Assembly: GCA_013202295.1 (NCBI GenBank)
Contig: JABMRT010000036.1
Coordinates: 1 to 42,917, forward strand
DNA from: Candidatus Zhuqueibacterota bacterium
GTDB taxonomy: Bacteria > Zhuqueibacterota > QNDG01 > JABMRT01
Length of the DNA: 42,917 bases
Reading direction: 5' to 3'
Shown: positions 18,345 through 26,416 of the stretch, piece by piece
How the letters are laid out: every line of letters starts with the position of its first letter
Position numbering within the stretch: position 1 is the first letter of the stretch
Notes under the pieces: generated by a model
The model's database searches: none
What the model saw: only the letters and a program-made list of their open reading frames with translations
Told to the model about the DNA's origin: nothing
Made by a program: the position numbers and the translations under genes

Positions 18345-19675
18345 GCGGCATTCCCATCCTCTTCCTGTTCTTCCCGTCTTTCTATCCGTTCAGACTGCTT
18401 GGGAACCAGAGAGATGGTTTTATCAGCGTCGGCCAAAAGGCTGGCAATCCCTGTTGCCTGATATTCATCCGCCTCATTAAGATTCAGCTGAAGTGTACAA
18501 TCGTCACAATTTCGGTCGCAAAAAATGGGCTCATAAGAATCCGGCTCTTTATAGGTAGTAATCAATCCCTCATAGTTCCGAAGGACGACCTTGTTTGTCG
18601 ACCAGGAGATCAAATAATTGGGCATGATGGGTATTTTCCCCCCCCCTCCTGGTGAATCGATCACATAGGTGGGGACCGCAAATCCGCTCGTATGACCAAT
18701 AAGACTTTCAATAATTTCAATCCCCTTTCCAACTGGAGTACGAAAATGAGACAATCCCTCGGACAAATCACATTGATATAAATAGTAGGGACGCACCCGG
18801 TTCTGCACCAGAAGATGGACCAGCCGCTTCATAATCCGCGGACAGTCATTGACACCGGCAAGAAGCACAGATTGATTCCCAAGGGGAATGCCTGCATCAG
18901 CCAGTTTGGACAGGGCAATCTTGGCAGATTGAGTCAGTTCGCGCGGATGATTGAAATGCGTGTTTATCCAGACCGGGTGGTGAGTTTTCAACATGCTGAC
19001 CAAATCATCTGTAATCCGATAGGGCAGGACAACCGGTACGCGGGTTCCGATCCGTACAACTTCTACATGGGGTATCATCTGGATTTCGCCCAATAACCAA
19101 TCCAGGTATTCATCAGACAGCATGAAGGGATCGCCACCCGAAAGAAGGACATCCCGTATCTGGGAATTCTCTTTAATGTATTGGATTCCCTGTTTGAGTG
19201 TAATCTTGTCTGGGATGGATTCCACATCCCCGACTTTGCGTTTACGCGTGCAATGACGACAATACATCGCGCAAATATTGCTTACATGAAACAAAACACG
19301 ATCAGGATACCGATGGGTGATTTGCGGAGCCGGACTGTCTTGTTCCTCAGCCAACGGATCTCTCATATCACACGATTGCATGATCAATTCCGATTCGGAT
19401 GGAAATGACTGACGAAAAACAGGATCGTTCCGAAATTCCTCGGTGTTTATCAAAGACAGATAATAAGGTGTGATTGCGAGTGGAAAACGCTGAATAGTCT
19501 TGTTGATCTGAATCCGTTCACTCTCACTAAATCGGATACCGGTTAGATGCTCAAAATCCTGTATCTGATTTATAATATGTTTCTGGTGCCACTTCCAGTC
19601 TTCCCAATTCTTAAGTACCGCTTCAGAGTCAATTTTCTCGGCAATGTGCTGCTGGACACGGTTATAGACGACCAT
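18341..19675 (-). CDS. ablA: lysine 2,3-aminomutase (AblA/KamA)
   Basis: This 444-residue radical-SAM and PLP enzyme converts L-lysine to L-beta-lysine. The [4Fe-4S] motif CAMYCRHC gives C135, C139 and C142. LLSGGDPF follows at 177-184. The PLP lysine is in SPGGGGKIP (K347), and the zinc cysteines include C278 and the C-terminal CDRNCDDC (C386, C390, C393). The sequence context [15 protein letters not shown] and the lack of a glutamate-mutase-specific region support lysine as substrate. AAAAGGAGT stands before the start. It is the second gene of the operon, 17 bases after the small Tudor-like gene. Confidence 0.96.
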   Translation of the reverse strand: MVVYNRVQQHIAEKIDSEAVLKNWEDWKWHQKHIINQIQDFEHLTGIRFSESERIQINKTIQRFPLAITPYYLSLINTEEFRNDPVFRQSFPSESELIMQSCDMRDPLAEEQDSPAPQITHRYPDRVLFHVSNICAMYCRHCTRKRKVGDVESIPDKITLKQGIQYIKENSQIRDVLLSGGDPFMLSDEYLDWLLGEIQMIPHVEVVRIGTRVPVVLPYRITDDLVSMLKTHHPVWINTHFNHPRELTQSAKIALSKLADAGIPLGNQSVLLAGVNDCPRIMKRLVHLLVQNRVRPYYLYQCDLSEGLSHFRTPVGKGIEIIESLIGHTSGFAVPTYVIDSPGGGGKIPIMPNYLISWSTNKVVLRNYEGLITTYKEPDSYEPIFCDRNCDDCTLQLNLNEADEYQATGIASLLADADKTISLVPKQSERIERREEQEEDGNAA

Positions 19676-19692
19676 ATATACTCCTTTTGGAA

Positions 19693-19881
19693 TTAGGCTT
19701 TATATCCGGCCAGCAATTTTTTTTGACCAACTTTCTCAAAATCTACGACGAGCTTTTGTTGCTTATCCTGTATCAGATCAATTTGGATGATTGTACCATG
19801 ATCCTTGAACACAGGATGAAAGATGATATCACATTTTCGATACGTCTCCTCCTGATTGAAGACTTTTTCCTTGGTTCGCAT
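19693..19881 (-). CDS. small Tudor-like (UvrD C-terminal domain-like) protein at the head of the abl operon
   Basis: The 62-residue ORF has a strong GGAGG 6 bases before its ATG and ends 17 bases before ablA, so it is a genuine first gene. The sequence [20 protein letters not shown] followed by [18 protein letters not shown] resembles the small SH3/Tudor-like beta-barrel found at the C-terminus of UvrD/PcrA helicases (H-P-x-F-x-x-G-T...V-x-F-x-x-G-x-K-x-L). No catalytic residues are visible. It may bind nucleic acid or another protein and could adjust expression of ablA, but this is inference. Confidence 0.7.
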   Translation of the reverse strand: MRTKEKVFNQEETYRKCDIIFHPVFKDHGTIIQIDLIQDKQQKLVVDFEKVGQKKLLAGYKA

Positions 19882-19917
19882 AATACCTCCGAGATATCAT
19901 TACATGCTCTTTCAAAC

Positions 19918-19923
19918 ATTATA
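19918..19923 (-). promoter_or_regulatory. possible -10 box of the abl operon
   Basis: TATAAT on the minus strand, 37 bases before the first start codon. No convincing -35 element is seen 16-18 bases upstream, which would be compatible with an activator or an alternative sigma factor. Confidence 0.3.
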
Positions 19924-19979
19924 ATTCATTAGGTGGAATATACGGATAAAACCGTTGTTTGTCAAATTGAGGCAAAATT

Positions 19980-20012
19980 AAACCTCAGAGGTTTTCAAAA
20001 CCTCTGAGGTTT
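19980..20012. terminator. perfect 16-base-arm hairpin terminator after the SPFH gene
   Basis: AAACCTCAGAGGTTTT, one central base, then AAAACCTCTGAGGTTT. It lies 25 bases after the SPFH stop codon and is followed on the minus strand by AATTTTG. Each arm is itself nearly palindromic (CCTCAGAGG). A partial relative (TCCTCAGAGGTTT) occurs at 16033-16045 after ablB. Confidence 0.7.
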
Positions 20013-20036
20013 GTCATGATTTCTTTGTAATGTGGA

Positions 20037-20957
20037 TTATTCTTCTTTTTTATCTGAACCTTTAATCACGGAACTTGCCGCTTTCACGAATCCTGCGATA
20101 TCAGCAAGGTCGGAGGGGATAATCATGGTATTGCCGACTTTGGCCAGATTGCCGAACTCACCGATATACTGTTCAGCAATGCGGAGATTAACCGCATCCT
20201 TGCCACCCTTCTCATTGATTGCTTTGGAGATTTCGCGAATTCCCTGGGCTGTGGCTGTCGCAATTTGTCGAATCTCTTCTGCGCGACCTTCCGCTTCATT
20301 GATCCGTTTCATTTTTTCACCTTCGGAGTGGGCGATGACTCCGGCCTTTTCACCATCAGCCCGGTTGATCTTGGCCTGGCGATCTCCCTCGGATTCAGCA
20401 ATCAGCGCACGCTTTTCACGTTCGGCACGCATCTGCTTTTCCATCGCATCCTTAATGGATTGAGGGGGTGTGATATTCTTCACCTCATAGCGAGTCACTT
20501 TGACTCCCCAGGGGTCGGAGGCCTTGTCTACTGCTTCGACAATCACACCATTGATGGTTTCACGTTCTTCAAAGGTCTTGTCCAGGTCAAGCTTGCCAAT
20601 GACACTACGCATGGTCGTTTGAGCCAATTGTGTCGCAGCGAACTGATAATTGTCGATTCCATAGGATGCCCTCTTAGCATCTCCGACCTGCATATAGAGA
20701 ATACCGTCCACTTCAACTGCGATGTTATCTCGGGTGATACAGCTCTGCGGCGGCACATCCACAGCCTGTTCCTTCAAAGTGTGCTTGTATCCGACTTTGT
20801 CAAGAAAAGGTATTAGAAGATGAAATCCGGCGACCAGCGTGGCATTATACTTACCAAGCCGTTCCACGATGATCGCAGTTTTTTGCGGTACCACGCGGAC
20901 ACATCTAAAAAGCGTAATCAGAATAAAAATGCCCAGAATGATCAGTACAACATTCAT
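20037..20957 (-). CDS. SPFH/stomatin-like membrane protein (paraslipin, QmcA type)
   Basis: The 306-residue product has one N-terminal membrane anchor (NVVLIILGIFILITLF), then the SPFH domain (about 22-180: VPQKTAIIVERLGKYNATLVAGFHLLIPFLDKV, QAVDVPPQSCITRDNIAVEVDG). A long charged coiled-coil rich in A/E/R follows (about 185-260). It forms oligomeric membrane scaffolds. It directly follows an NfeD gene (17-base gap), the classic NfeD-stomatin pair, in which NfeD is the partner of the stomatin. The position at the end of an ECF-sigma operon suggests induction by envelope stress. Confidence 0.95.
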   Translation of the reverse strand: MNVVLIILGIFILITLFRCVRVVPQKTAIIVERLGKYNATLVAGFHLLIPFLDKVGYKHTLKEQAVDVPPQSCITRDNIAVEVDGILYMQVGDAKRASYGIDNYQFAATQLAQTTMRSVIGKLDLDKTFEERETINGVIVEAVDKASDPWGVKVTRYEVKNITPPQSIKDAMEKQMRAEREKRALIAESEGDRQAKINRADGEKAGVIAHSEGEKMKRINEAEGRAEEIRQIATATAQGIREISKAINEKGGKDAVNLRIAEQYIGEFGNLAKVGNTMIIPSDLADIAGFVKAASSVIKGSDKKEE

Positions 20958-20974
20958 TTTGTACTCCTTTCTTT

Positions 20975-21436
20975 CTATAATTGTTTGACTTTGAGTGTAA
21001 GATTATCTTTTCCGATAATTTCTACAGGTGTCCCTTTTTTAATCACTTCATCGGCCTCGGCGTTCCAGCCGGTCCCATTCAGCTCAATTTTACCGGAAAA
21101 TTTCGGTTTAATTTCAGCGATAACAATCCCATGATGACCGATAAAATCATCTTCTATCTCCTGATATTCTTTTTCTCCGATCACACGGCCGATGAAAATT
21201 TTCGCCAGCCATTTTCGAAGTGAGAACAGTAAAATCAGCGAGGATGATAAGAAAATAATAAGCTGCCAAGTCAGTGACATCTCGTGAAAGATCAGGAGTA
21301 GAGTAGCGACGATACACGCACCCACACCAAAAAAGAAGACCACCAATCCGGGAATGGCAAATTCCATAATCAGCAGCGCAATTCCAATGATAAACCAGAT
21401 AATCTCCGGTTTGAAAAACTCTTTGATCGCATCCAT
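20975..21436 (-). CDS. NfeD-family membrane protein (NfeD1b/YbbJ type)
   Basis: The 153-residue protein has transmembrane segments at about 11-30, 32-52 and 56-75, followed by a cytoplasmic OB-fold domain (about 90-153: DDFIGHHGIVIAEIKPKFSGKIELNGTGWNAEADEVIKKGTPVEIIG). It lacks the N-terminal ClpP-like protease of long NfeD proteins, so it is the short form that pairs with stomatins. A GGAGG sits before the start. Confidence 0.93.
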   Translation of the reverse strand: MDAIKEFFKPEIIWFIIGIALLIMEFAIPGLVVFFFGVGACIVATLLLIFHEMSLTWQLIIFLSSSLILLFSLRKWLAKIFIGRVIGEKEYQEIEDDFIGHHGIVIAEIKPKFSGKIELNGTGWNAEADEVIKKGTPVEIIGKDNLTLKVKQL

Positions 21437-21482
21437 GATACCTCCAGCATTTATCTATTAAACAGCAGACCTGAAACAATAT

Positions 21483-21689
21483 TCAATCTTTCTCGGATTT
21501 ATCTTTTGAGAGGTTACCCAATATCACACAAAGCGTTGTACCCAAACCTGCTCCAATTGCAATACCGATGGCAAGTTGGTCAAAGACAACACCAAAAGCA
21601 ACTCCAATCCCAACACCTATCGGTAATCCTGCAGGATTGAAACCAGATTGCTCTGAATCCTGATCTTTTCGTTTTCTCCGGATTTTCAT
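21483..21689 (-). CDS. small glycine-zipper membrane protein
   Basis: From the ATG at 21689 (preceded by GGAGGAGAAGG) the product has 68 residues; the frame also contains a TTG at 21707. After a basic and polar N-terminus, about 25-60 is hydrophobic with regular glycines (GLPIGVGIGVAFG, AIGIAIGAGLGTT), a glycine-zipper pattern, then a charged tail. Such peptides pack as helix pairs in membranes. It lies between ybjQ and nfeD in the same operon, so a membrane-stress role is likely, but no function is known. Confidence 0.75.
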   Translation of the reverse strand: MKIRRKRKDQDSEQSGFNPAGLPIGVGIGVAFGVVFDQLAIGIAIGAGLGTTLCVILGNLSKDKSEKD

Positions 21690-21703
21690 CCTTCTCCTCC
21701 GTT

Positions 21704-22030
21704 TCAATTGGATTCATCTTCCACCAGAACGGCTGTACCATACGCGAGCAGTTCGGAAGCCCCATTCATAATCTCGGATGTACTGAATTGTATTCCCACA
21801 ATGGCATTGGCCCCCAGACGCTTTGCATCATCCACCATCCGGTCGAGTGCCTGTTCGCGCGATTCACCCATCAGTTTCGTGTATTCACTCACCTCACCTC
21901 CAACCAGATTTTTCAATCCGGCCATGATATCCATGCCGACATGCAGCGCACGGATGGTGTTTCCATGCACCAGGCCCAGATTCTTTACAATCCGTTTGCC
22001 ATGTATTTGTGCTGTGGTTGCCAGAATCAT
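21704..22030 (-). CDS. ybjQ: YbjQ/UPF0145 family protein
   Basis: The 108-residue protein has the family core: MILATTAQIHGKRI, LGLVHGNTIRA, the long helix with DDAKRLGANAIVGIQFSTSEI, and AYGTAVLVE at the end. The family forms small cytoplasmic beta-sandwich oligomers, often annotated as heavy-metal-binding; biochemical function is unproven. Its start overlaps the anti-sigma stop (ATGA) and has AAGGAGG upstream. Confidence 0.93.
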   Translation of the reverse strand: MILATTAQIHGKRIVKNLGLVHGNTIRALHVGMDIMAGLKNLVGGEVSEYTKLMGESREQALDRMVDDAKRLGANAIVGIQFSTSEIMNGASELLAYGTAVLVEDESN

Positions 22031-22464
22031 CGCACAACCTCCTTATATGGATCCACTTTGTATTTAACCATGCGTTCACGGATTGCATTACACAAAAGAA
22101 TGACAAATCCGAAGGCCATGACCGCGATTCCAATCCGGGGCAGCAAGTTGCCAGAACTTTTCACAATCCACTCGTAAAGAATGTAAAGGATCAATCCGAC
22201 CCAACCGGCGATCACCATAGCCAATCCTGAAAGCCGGGTAAAATGGCTGTAGGGTGGATTCCAGAGAGTCTCGAGGATTTCATCGCCTGGTTCTTTGAAG
22301 GAGACCGCCCCGATCTTTGCGCTGGTCTCGCGCAGTGATTCGTAATCGGCCCGGCACTTTGCGCACCGGTTCAAATGTTGATTGACATCGACCGCTTCCT
22401 CAGGTGTCAATTCCTGATCGATCAACCCCATCAACAGCGGTTTGTATTTCTCACATTCACCCAT
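22027..22464 (-). CDS. zinc-finger anti-sigma factor (ZAS type)
   Basis: From the ATG at 22464 (GAGGTGA upstream) the product has 145 residues. The N-terminal anti-sigma domain has the zinc motif H30-x3-C34-x2-C37 (HLNRCAKC). Two hydrophobic segments follow (AMVIAGWVGLILYILYEWIV and IGIAVMAFGFVILLCNAI), so it is membrane-bound. It begins 4 bases after the ECF sigma gene, the usual sigma/anti-sigma pair. ZAS motifs often sense thiol or redox stress through the Cys pair. Confidence 0.92.
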   Translation of the reverse strand: MGECEKYKPLLMGLIDQELTPEEAVDVNQHLNRCAKCRADYESLRETSAKIGAVSFKEPGDEILETLWNPPYSHFTRLSGLAMVIAGWVGLILYILYEWIVKSSGNLLPRIGIAVMAFGFVILLCNAIRERMVKYKVDPYKEVVR

Positions 22465-22468
22465 AAGA

Positions 22469-23035
22469 TCACCTCGTTTCCGCATGGGATGTTTCAACCG
22501 CGACAAACGCATCTTTAAACGCCTTGCGCGCGTAGTACAGCCTGCTCATCACCGTACCGCGCGGAATGCTCAAAAGCGCCGCGATCTCTTCGTAATTGTT
22601 GTCTTTGATGTACTTCATAATTAGTATTTCCCTGAATTCTGGATTCAATGTCTCAAGCACTTCCCAAACCAGTTCTTTTTCTTCGGATCTTTCAAGAAGG
22701 GACGACGGATTTTCTGTTTCGACATGAAGTTCCGGATCGGCCTTTTGATACGTTCGATATTTCCGTGCTGTTTTTTTCCTGCTGAGCATATTAAGACAGC
22801 AGTTCCGAAGGATGCGATAAAACCAGGGATAAAATTGATCGAGCGCTTTCAGCCGCGGCATTGCCGCGAACGCCCGTGAGAAGGATTCCTGACAAGCGTC
22901 CGCCGCGTCTTCCTGATTACCCAGGAGTGTGACCGCGTGAAAGAACGCTTCTCTCCGGTATTTTTCAACAAGAAATTCGAATCCGGTCGGATCTTTATGA
23001 CTTAAACAGAGATTTATGGCTGAAGCTTCGTCCAT
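22469..23035 (-). CDS. ECF-family RNA polymerase sigma factor (SigW/RpoE type)
   Basis: The 188-residue protein has sigma region 2 at about 18-90 (FEFLVEKYRREAFFHAVTLL, EDAADACQESFSRAF, YPWFYRILRNCCLNMLSR) and region 4 at about 125-180 (LNPEFREILIMKYI, NYEEIAALLSIPRGTVMSRLYYARKAF, with the helix-turn-helix). It heads an operon with anti-sigma, ybjQ, glycine-zipper, nfeD and SPFH genes, so its regulon probably includes this membrane-protection set, as for SigW-type factors. No sure autoregulated promoter motif was seen upstream. Confidence 0.95.
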   Translation of the reverse strand: MDEASAINLCLSHKDPTGFEFLVEKYRREAFFHAVTLLGNQEDAADACQESFSRAFAAMPRLKALDQFYPWFYRILRNCCLNMLSRKKTARKYRTYQKADPELHVETENPSSLLERSEEKELVWEVLETLNPEFREILIMKYIKDNNYEEIAALLSIPRGTVMSRLYYARKAFKDAFVAVETSHAETR

Positions 23036-23156
23036 TGAGGTCCTCGGGTTCCATGGATCTGTTTGATAATATAAACAGAAATGAAACTAAAATATTCAAC
23101 TTTTTTATACGGTACGGATTTATTTATTGATGCATCACTTTAAAATCTCTTTTATA

Positions 23157-23184
23157 GTAAGGGCATCCGGCCGGACGCCCCTAC
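23157..23184. repeat. REP-like palindrome
   Basis: GTAAGGGCATCCGG followed by CCGGACGCCCCTAC, an imperfect palindrome. Its mirror form occurs at 26957-26984 downstream of the RAYT gene, so the two belong to one interspersed family. Confidence 0.8.
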
Positions 23185-23274
23185 AGTAAACCCGATTGGA
23201 TTTCAAAATTAGCATTCATCTCTCATCTTTCCCCATTCCACCTTCCCCGTTAACCGGTTTTCTTAAAAAAAACC

Positions 23275-23325
23275 TTGACTTTTAAAGATTACTTTTGTAA
23301 TCTTGCAATGTATTACAACTGTAAT
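23275..23325 (+). promoter_or_regulatory. blaI promoter with two BlaI-type operators
   Basis: TTGACT (23275-23280), 17 bases, TAATCT (23298-23303) form the promoter. Operator 1, AGATTACTTTTGTAATCT (23286-23303), covers the spacer and -10. Operator 2, ATTACAACTGTAAT (23312-23325), follows directly. Both share ATTAC-N4-GTAAT, and operator 2 includes TACA-N2-TGTA, the known BlaI/MecI half-site pattern. This predicts autorepression of the blaI/M56 operon. Confidence 0.85.
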
Positions 23326-23345
23326 CTATTTGATGAGGATAACAA

Positions 23346-23726
23346 ATGACCCAATCGTTACCGAAAATTGCCGACTCAGAATGGCGCATCATGAAACTGT
23401 TGTGGAAGAAATCTCCTCAAACCGCTGCTGAAATCATCGACAAACTCGAAAGCGATGTGGACTGGACTCCCAAAACTATTAAGACCCTTCTCAATCGGTT
23501 GACCGGAAAGGGCGCGCTGGGTTTTGATAAGGACGGCCGCACCTATCTTTATTTTCCGAAAATCAGTGAAGCGGAATGCAAACGCGAAGAAACCAAAACT
23601 TTCGTGAATCGGGTTTTCGACGGCGCGCTCAAACCCATGCTCGCGGCATTTTTAGAGGACGGCAAACTCACTCCCGAAGAACTCGACGAACTTCGGAAAA
23701 TCCTTGAACAGGAAAAAGGAGACTGA
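23346..23726 (+). CDS. BlaI/MecI-family repressor
   Basis: The 126-residue protein has the penicillinase-repressor family length. The winged helix is at about 8-75 (SEWRIMKLLWKKSPQTAAEIIDKL, WTPKTIKTLLNRLTGKGALGFDKDGRTYLYFP), then the C-terminal dimerisation helices (about 80-126), which contain the region cut by BlaR1-type proteases in characterised systems. A GAGGA site precedes the start. The two palindromes upstream are its likely operators. It is followed 2 bases later by the M56 fusion gene. Confidence 0.95.
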   Translation: MTQSLPKIADSEWRIMKLLWKKSPQTAAEIIDKLESDVDWTPKTIKTLLNRLTGKGALGFDKDGRTYLYFPKISEAECKREETKTFVNRVFDGALKPMLAAFLEDGKLTPEELDELRKILEQEKGD

Positions 23727-23728
23727 TC

Positions 23729-26234
23729 ATGGCTCTCCATGAAACAGTTTTGTCCCTCACCCATTGGGTCTTTGTCAATTCGCTCAAAGCCAGCATTCTC
23801 CATCGGATTGATCTTCACTATCCAGTGGATTGTGCGCGGACGCTTGCCCGCTAAATGGCAACACACACTATGGCTCATCCTCATCGTACGCTTACTTTTA
23901 CCGTCTGGATTAGAAAGCAACTTGAGTCTGTATAATCTGTTTAATCGGTCGGACGGAGCCCTTGAAACCACAACCCGCATCATCAATCAGCCCATTTGGA
24001 TAGAAGCGAATACGATGGATGGTGAACCTGTCACTGAGACTGAATCCTCAAGGCAAATCAGCATCGTGGATATTTTCTCGGCGATCTGGATTCTCGGCAC
24101 GCTCACATTTGCCTTGATCACTCTAATAGCAAACATGAAATGCTGGATGAGAATCCGGAGCCGCAGACCCATTTCGGACAAACAAACACTTCAATGTTTT
24201 CATGAATGTCAACAACGCATGCAAATCCGTCAATCGGTTCAGCTTGCCAAATTGGATTCCATCCAAATCCCCATGCTCTATAGATGGCTCAAACCCGTTA
24301 TCCTTCTCCCTTCTTCACAAATCAGTAAATGGACACCCGATCAATTCAAGCACATTGTCTGTCACGAACTGGCCCATCACAAACGACGGGACATTCTTGT
24401 CGCTCATCTCACAACAATCCTGCAAATCTTACACTGGTTCAATCCACTCATGTGGCTTGCTTTTTATAAAATCCGGCTGGATCGTGAAGTCGCCTGCGAT
24501 GCAATCGCCCTGAACCATCTGGGGCGTGATCAATCCAAATCATATGGATCAACCATTCTCTCACTTCTTGAAAACATTTCATCAGAAAACCTGCTCCCCA
24601 TGACTGTTGGAATCGTAGAATCGAAAAAGAACCTGAAACGAAGGCTAACCTCCATTGCCAAATTCAAAAAACCGAAACTGATGTGGACATTGATCGGAGT
24701 ACTCATCGCACTCACTACAGGTTTAATTGTATTAACAGAAGCTAAAAAGGACAAACTAGACTCCATTTCAAACGAGAACAATTTAAACGTAGATGATAGT
24801 GCAGATATATTCAATACTGACGATCAATCCTTCTCAAACTTCACACAAAATTTAATTTCCTCACCAGTAGTCAGTTTTAGAGAGAATGGAAAAACAGGAT
24901 TAAAAGACCATGATGGTAATATTATCCTTGAACCAGAAATTGCCAACATCGGACTTTTCTCTGAGGGTCTTGCACTTTATGCCACCCCCACAGGTATTTT
25001 TAATACAGTGGCAAATATTCTCCCAAGGAAATTGGATTATACAAGGAGCTTAGCAAAATGGAAGTGTGGTTTCATCGATCAGAAGGGGAATATTGTTATT
25101 AAACCTCAGTACGACTGGGCAGGCATGTTTCATGAGGGTCTGGCACCAGTTAAAATAAATGACAAGTTCGGTTACATTAATAAATCAGGTGAATTAGTCA
25201 TTGATTTTCAATACGATTCTGCTGACCTCTTTTTTAACGGCCTTGCAGCTGTCCAGAAGAATGATAAAACAGGTTATATTGATGAGCAAGGAAAAGTCAT
25301 TATTCCATTCATTTATGAAAAAGGGAAATCTTTCTCTGAAGGACTTGCGCCTGTAATGCAGAATCTAAAATGGGGGTTCATCAATAAAACGGGTGAGTTT
25401 GTTATCACACCACAATTTAAGCAGATTGGTCATTTTTCAGAAGGCTTTGCTCGTTTTTTAGGTGACAATGAAAAATGGGGTTTTATTAATAAATCTGGTG
25501 AAGTCGCCATTCAGCCACAATACGAATGGATATTAACAGATTTCTCCGATGGGACAGCACGAGTAATTAGTGAAGACGGTACAATCGATATTAAAGGTGA
25601 CCATCATACCCGAATTGATAACAATGGTAATATGTATAGCACTACAATGAAAATAAATTCCAATACTAGTGAATTGCAACAAACAGGGTACACCATCATC
25701 CTCGACCCGGGGCATGGAGGAAGAGACCCAGGTGGAAAAACAACAGAGGATCGAATGGAAAAAGACATGACCCTTGAAATCTGCACCAAACTCGCACGAA
25801 CTCTGGAAGCCAATGGTATGCACGTTCAAATGACAAGGGCAACAGATTCATTTATATCATTAGAAGATCGAGGAAAAATAATAAATGATGCTGATGCGGA
25901 TATAGCGCTTTCCATTCATGTCAACAACAATAGAGATACAACAAAACATGGTATTTGCTTTTATCATCATCAGGAAAATGACAACAGCAGCACCTTGTGC
26001 GATGCCCTTCAAAATGCATTACAAGACAATATTTGGATGGATGTAAATAAAATTTACACAGCCGGATTTTATCTCTCCCGTATAGCTGAAATACCAGTTT
26101 CATACATCGAACTCGGCTATATGACCAGTTCACAAGACCTCGAAACATTGTCCAATCCCGAATTCATCGATGATTGCTGTGAGCGTATTTCAACCGCTGT
26201 TTTGGCATTTCTCGAAAATGAATCGGAGGGGTAG
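23729..26234 (+). CDS. BlaR1-like M56 metallopeptidase fused to WG repeats and an N-acetylmuramoyl-L-alanine amidase; apparent +1 frameshift near 23801
   Basis: Positions below are numbered in the main frame from the ATG at 23739 (831 residues). M56 part, about 20-340: transmembrane segments LWLILIVRLLLP, FSAIWILGTLTFALITLIA and LMWTLIGVLIALTTGLIVL; zinc protease motif HELAHHKRRD (H209, E210, H213) and DREVACD. About 385-630: WG (KWG) repeats such as GFIDQKGNIVIKPQYD, GYINKSGELVIDFQY, GFINKTGEFVITPQF, at least five. About 650-831: Amidase_3 with zinc ligands H659 (DPGHGG), E674 and H727 (SIHVN) and catalytic E791 (YIELGY), all present. The topology puts the WG and amidase parts outside the cytoplasm. 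The ribosome site AAGGAG is placed for the ATG at 23729, whose frame gives the family-like MALHETVLSLTHWVFVNSLKASIL and then stops at 23854. An extra C at 23800/23801 separates it from the main frame (IGLIFTIQWIVRGRLPAKW). It is an inactive allele, a sequencing error or a recoding site. Confidence 0.88.
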
Positions 26235-26242
26235 AGGTTTCT

Positions 26243-26271
26243 GTAGGGGCGGATTCCAAATCCGCCCTTAC
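26243..26271. repeat. REP-like palindrome upstream of the RAYT gene
   Basis: GTAGGGGCGGATT, CCA, AATCCGCCCTTAC: nine-base perfect stem GGGCGGATT/AATCCGCCC with flanking GTA/TAC. A half copy (GAATCCGCCCC) lies at about 26302-26312. Confidence 0.8.
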
Positions 26272-26416
26272 AAGCGCCATAATTGAAATTGAACAGGTTT
26301 TGAATCCGCCCCAACATCAAATTTTATTTGACATTAAATATCGTATTTATTATAATTAAACACACCTCAGCACAAACAACATTGTACAAGTAATATAATT
26401 AGTCACTGTTGGCAAT

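Larger units (their letters stand above)
23036..23345. other. divergent intergenic region between ECF sigma and blaI genes
   Basis: The region contains an AT-rich promoter-like stretch for the sigma gene (TTGAAT and TATATT on the minus strand, poorly spaced at about 20), a REP-like palindrome (23157-23184) and the blaI promoter/operators (23275-23325). No gene is seen. Confidence 0.6.
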
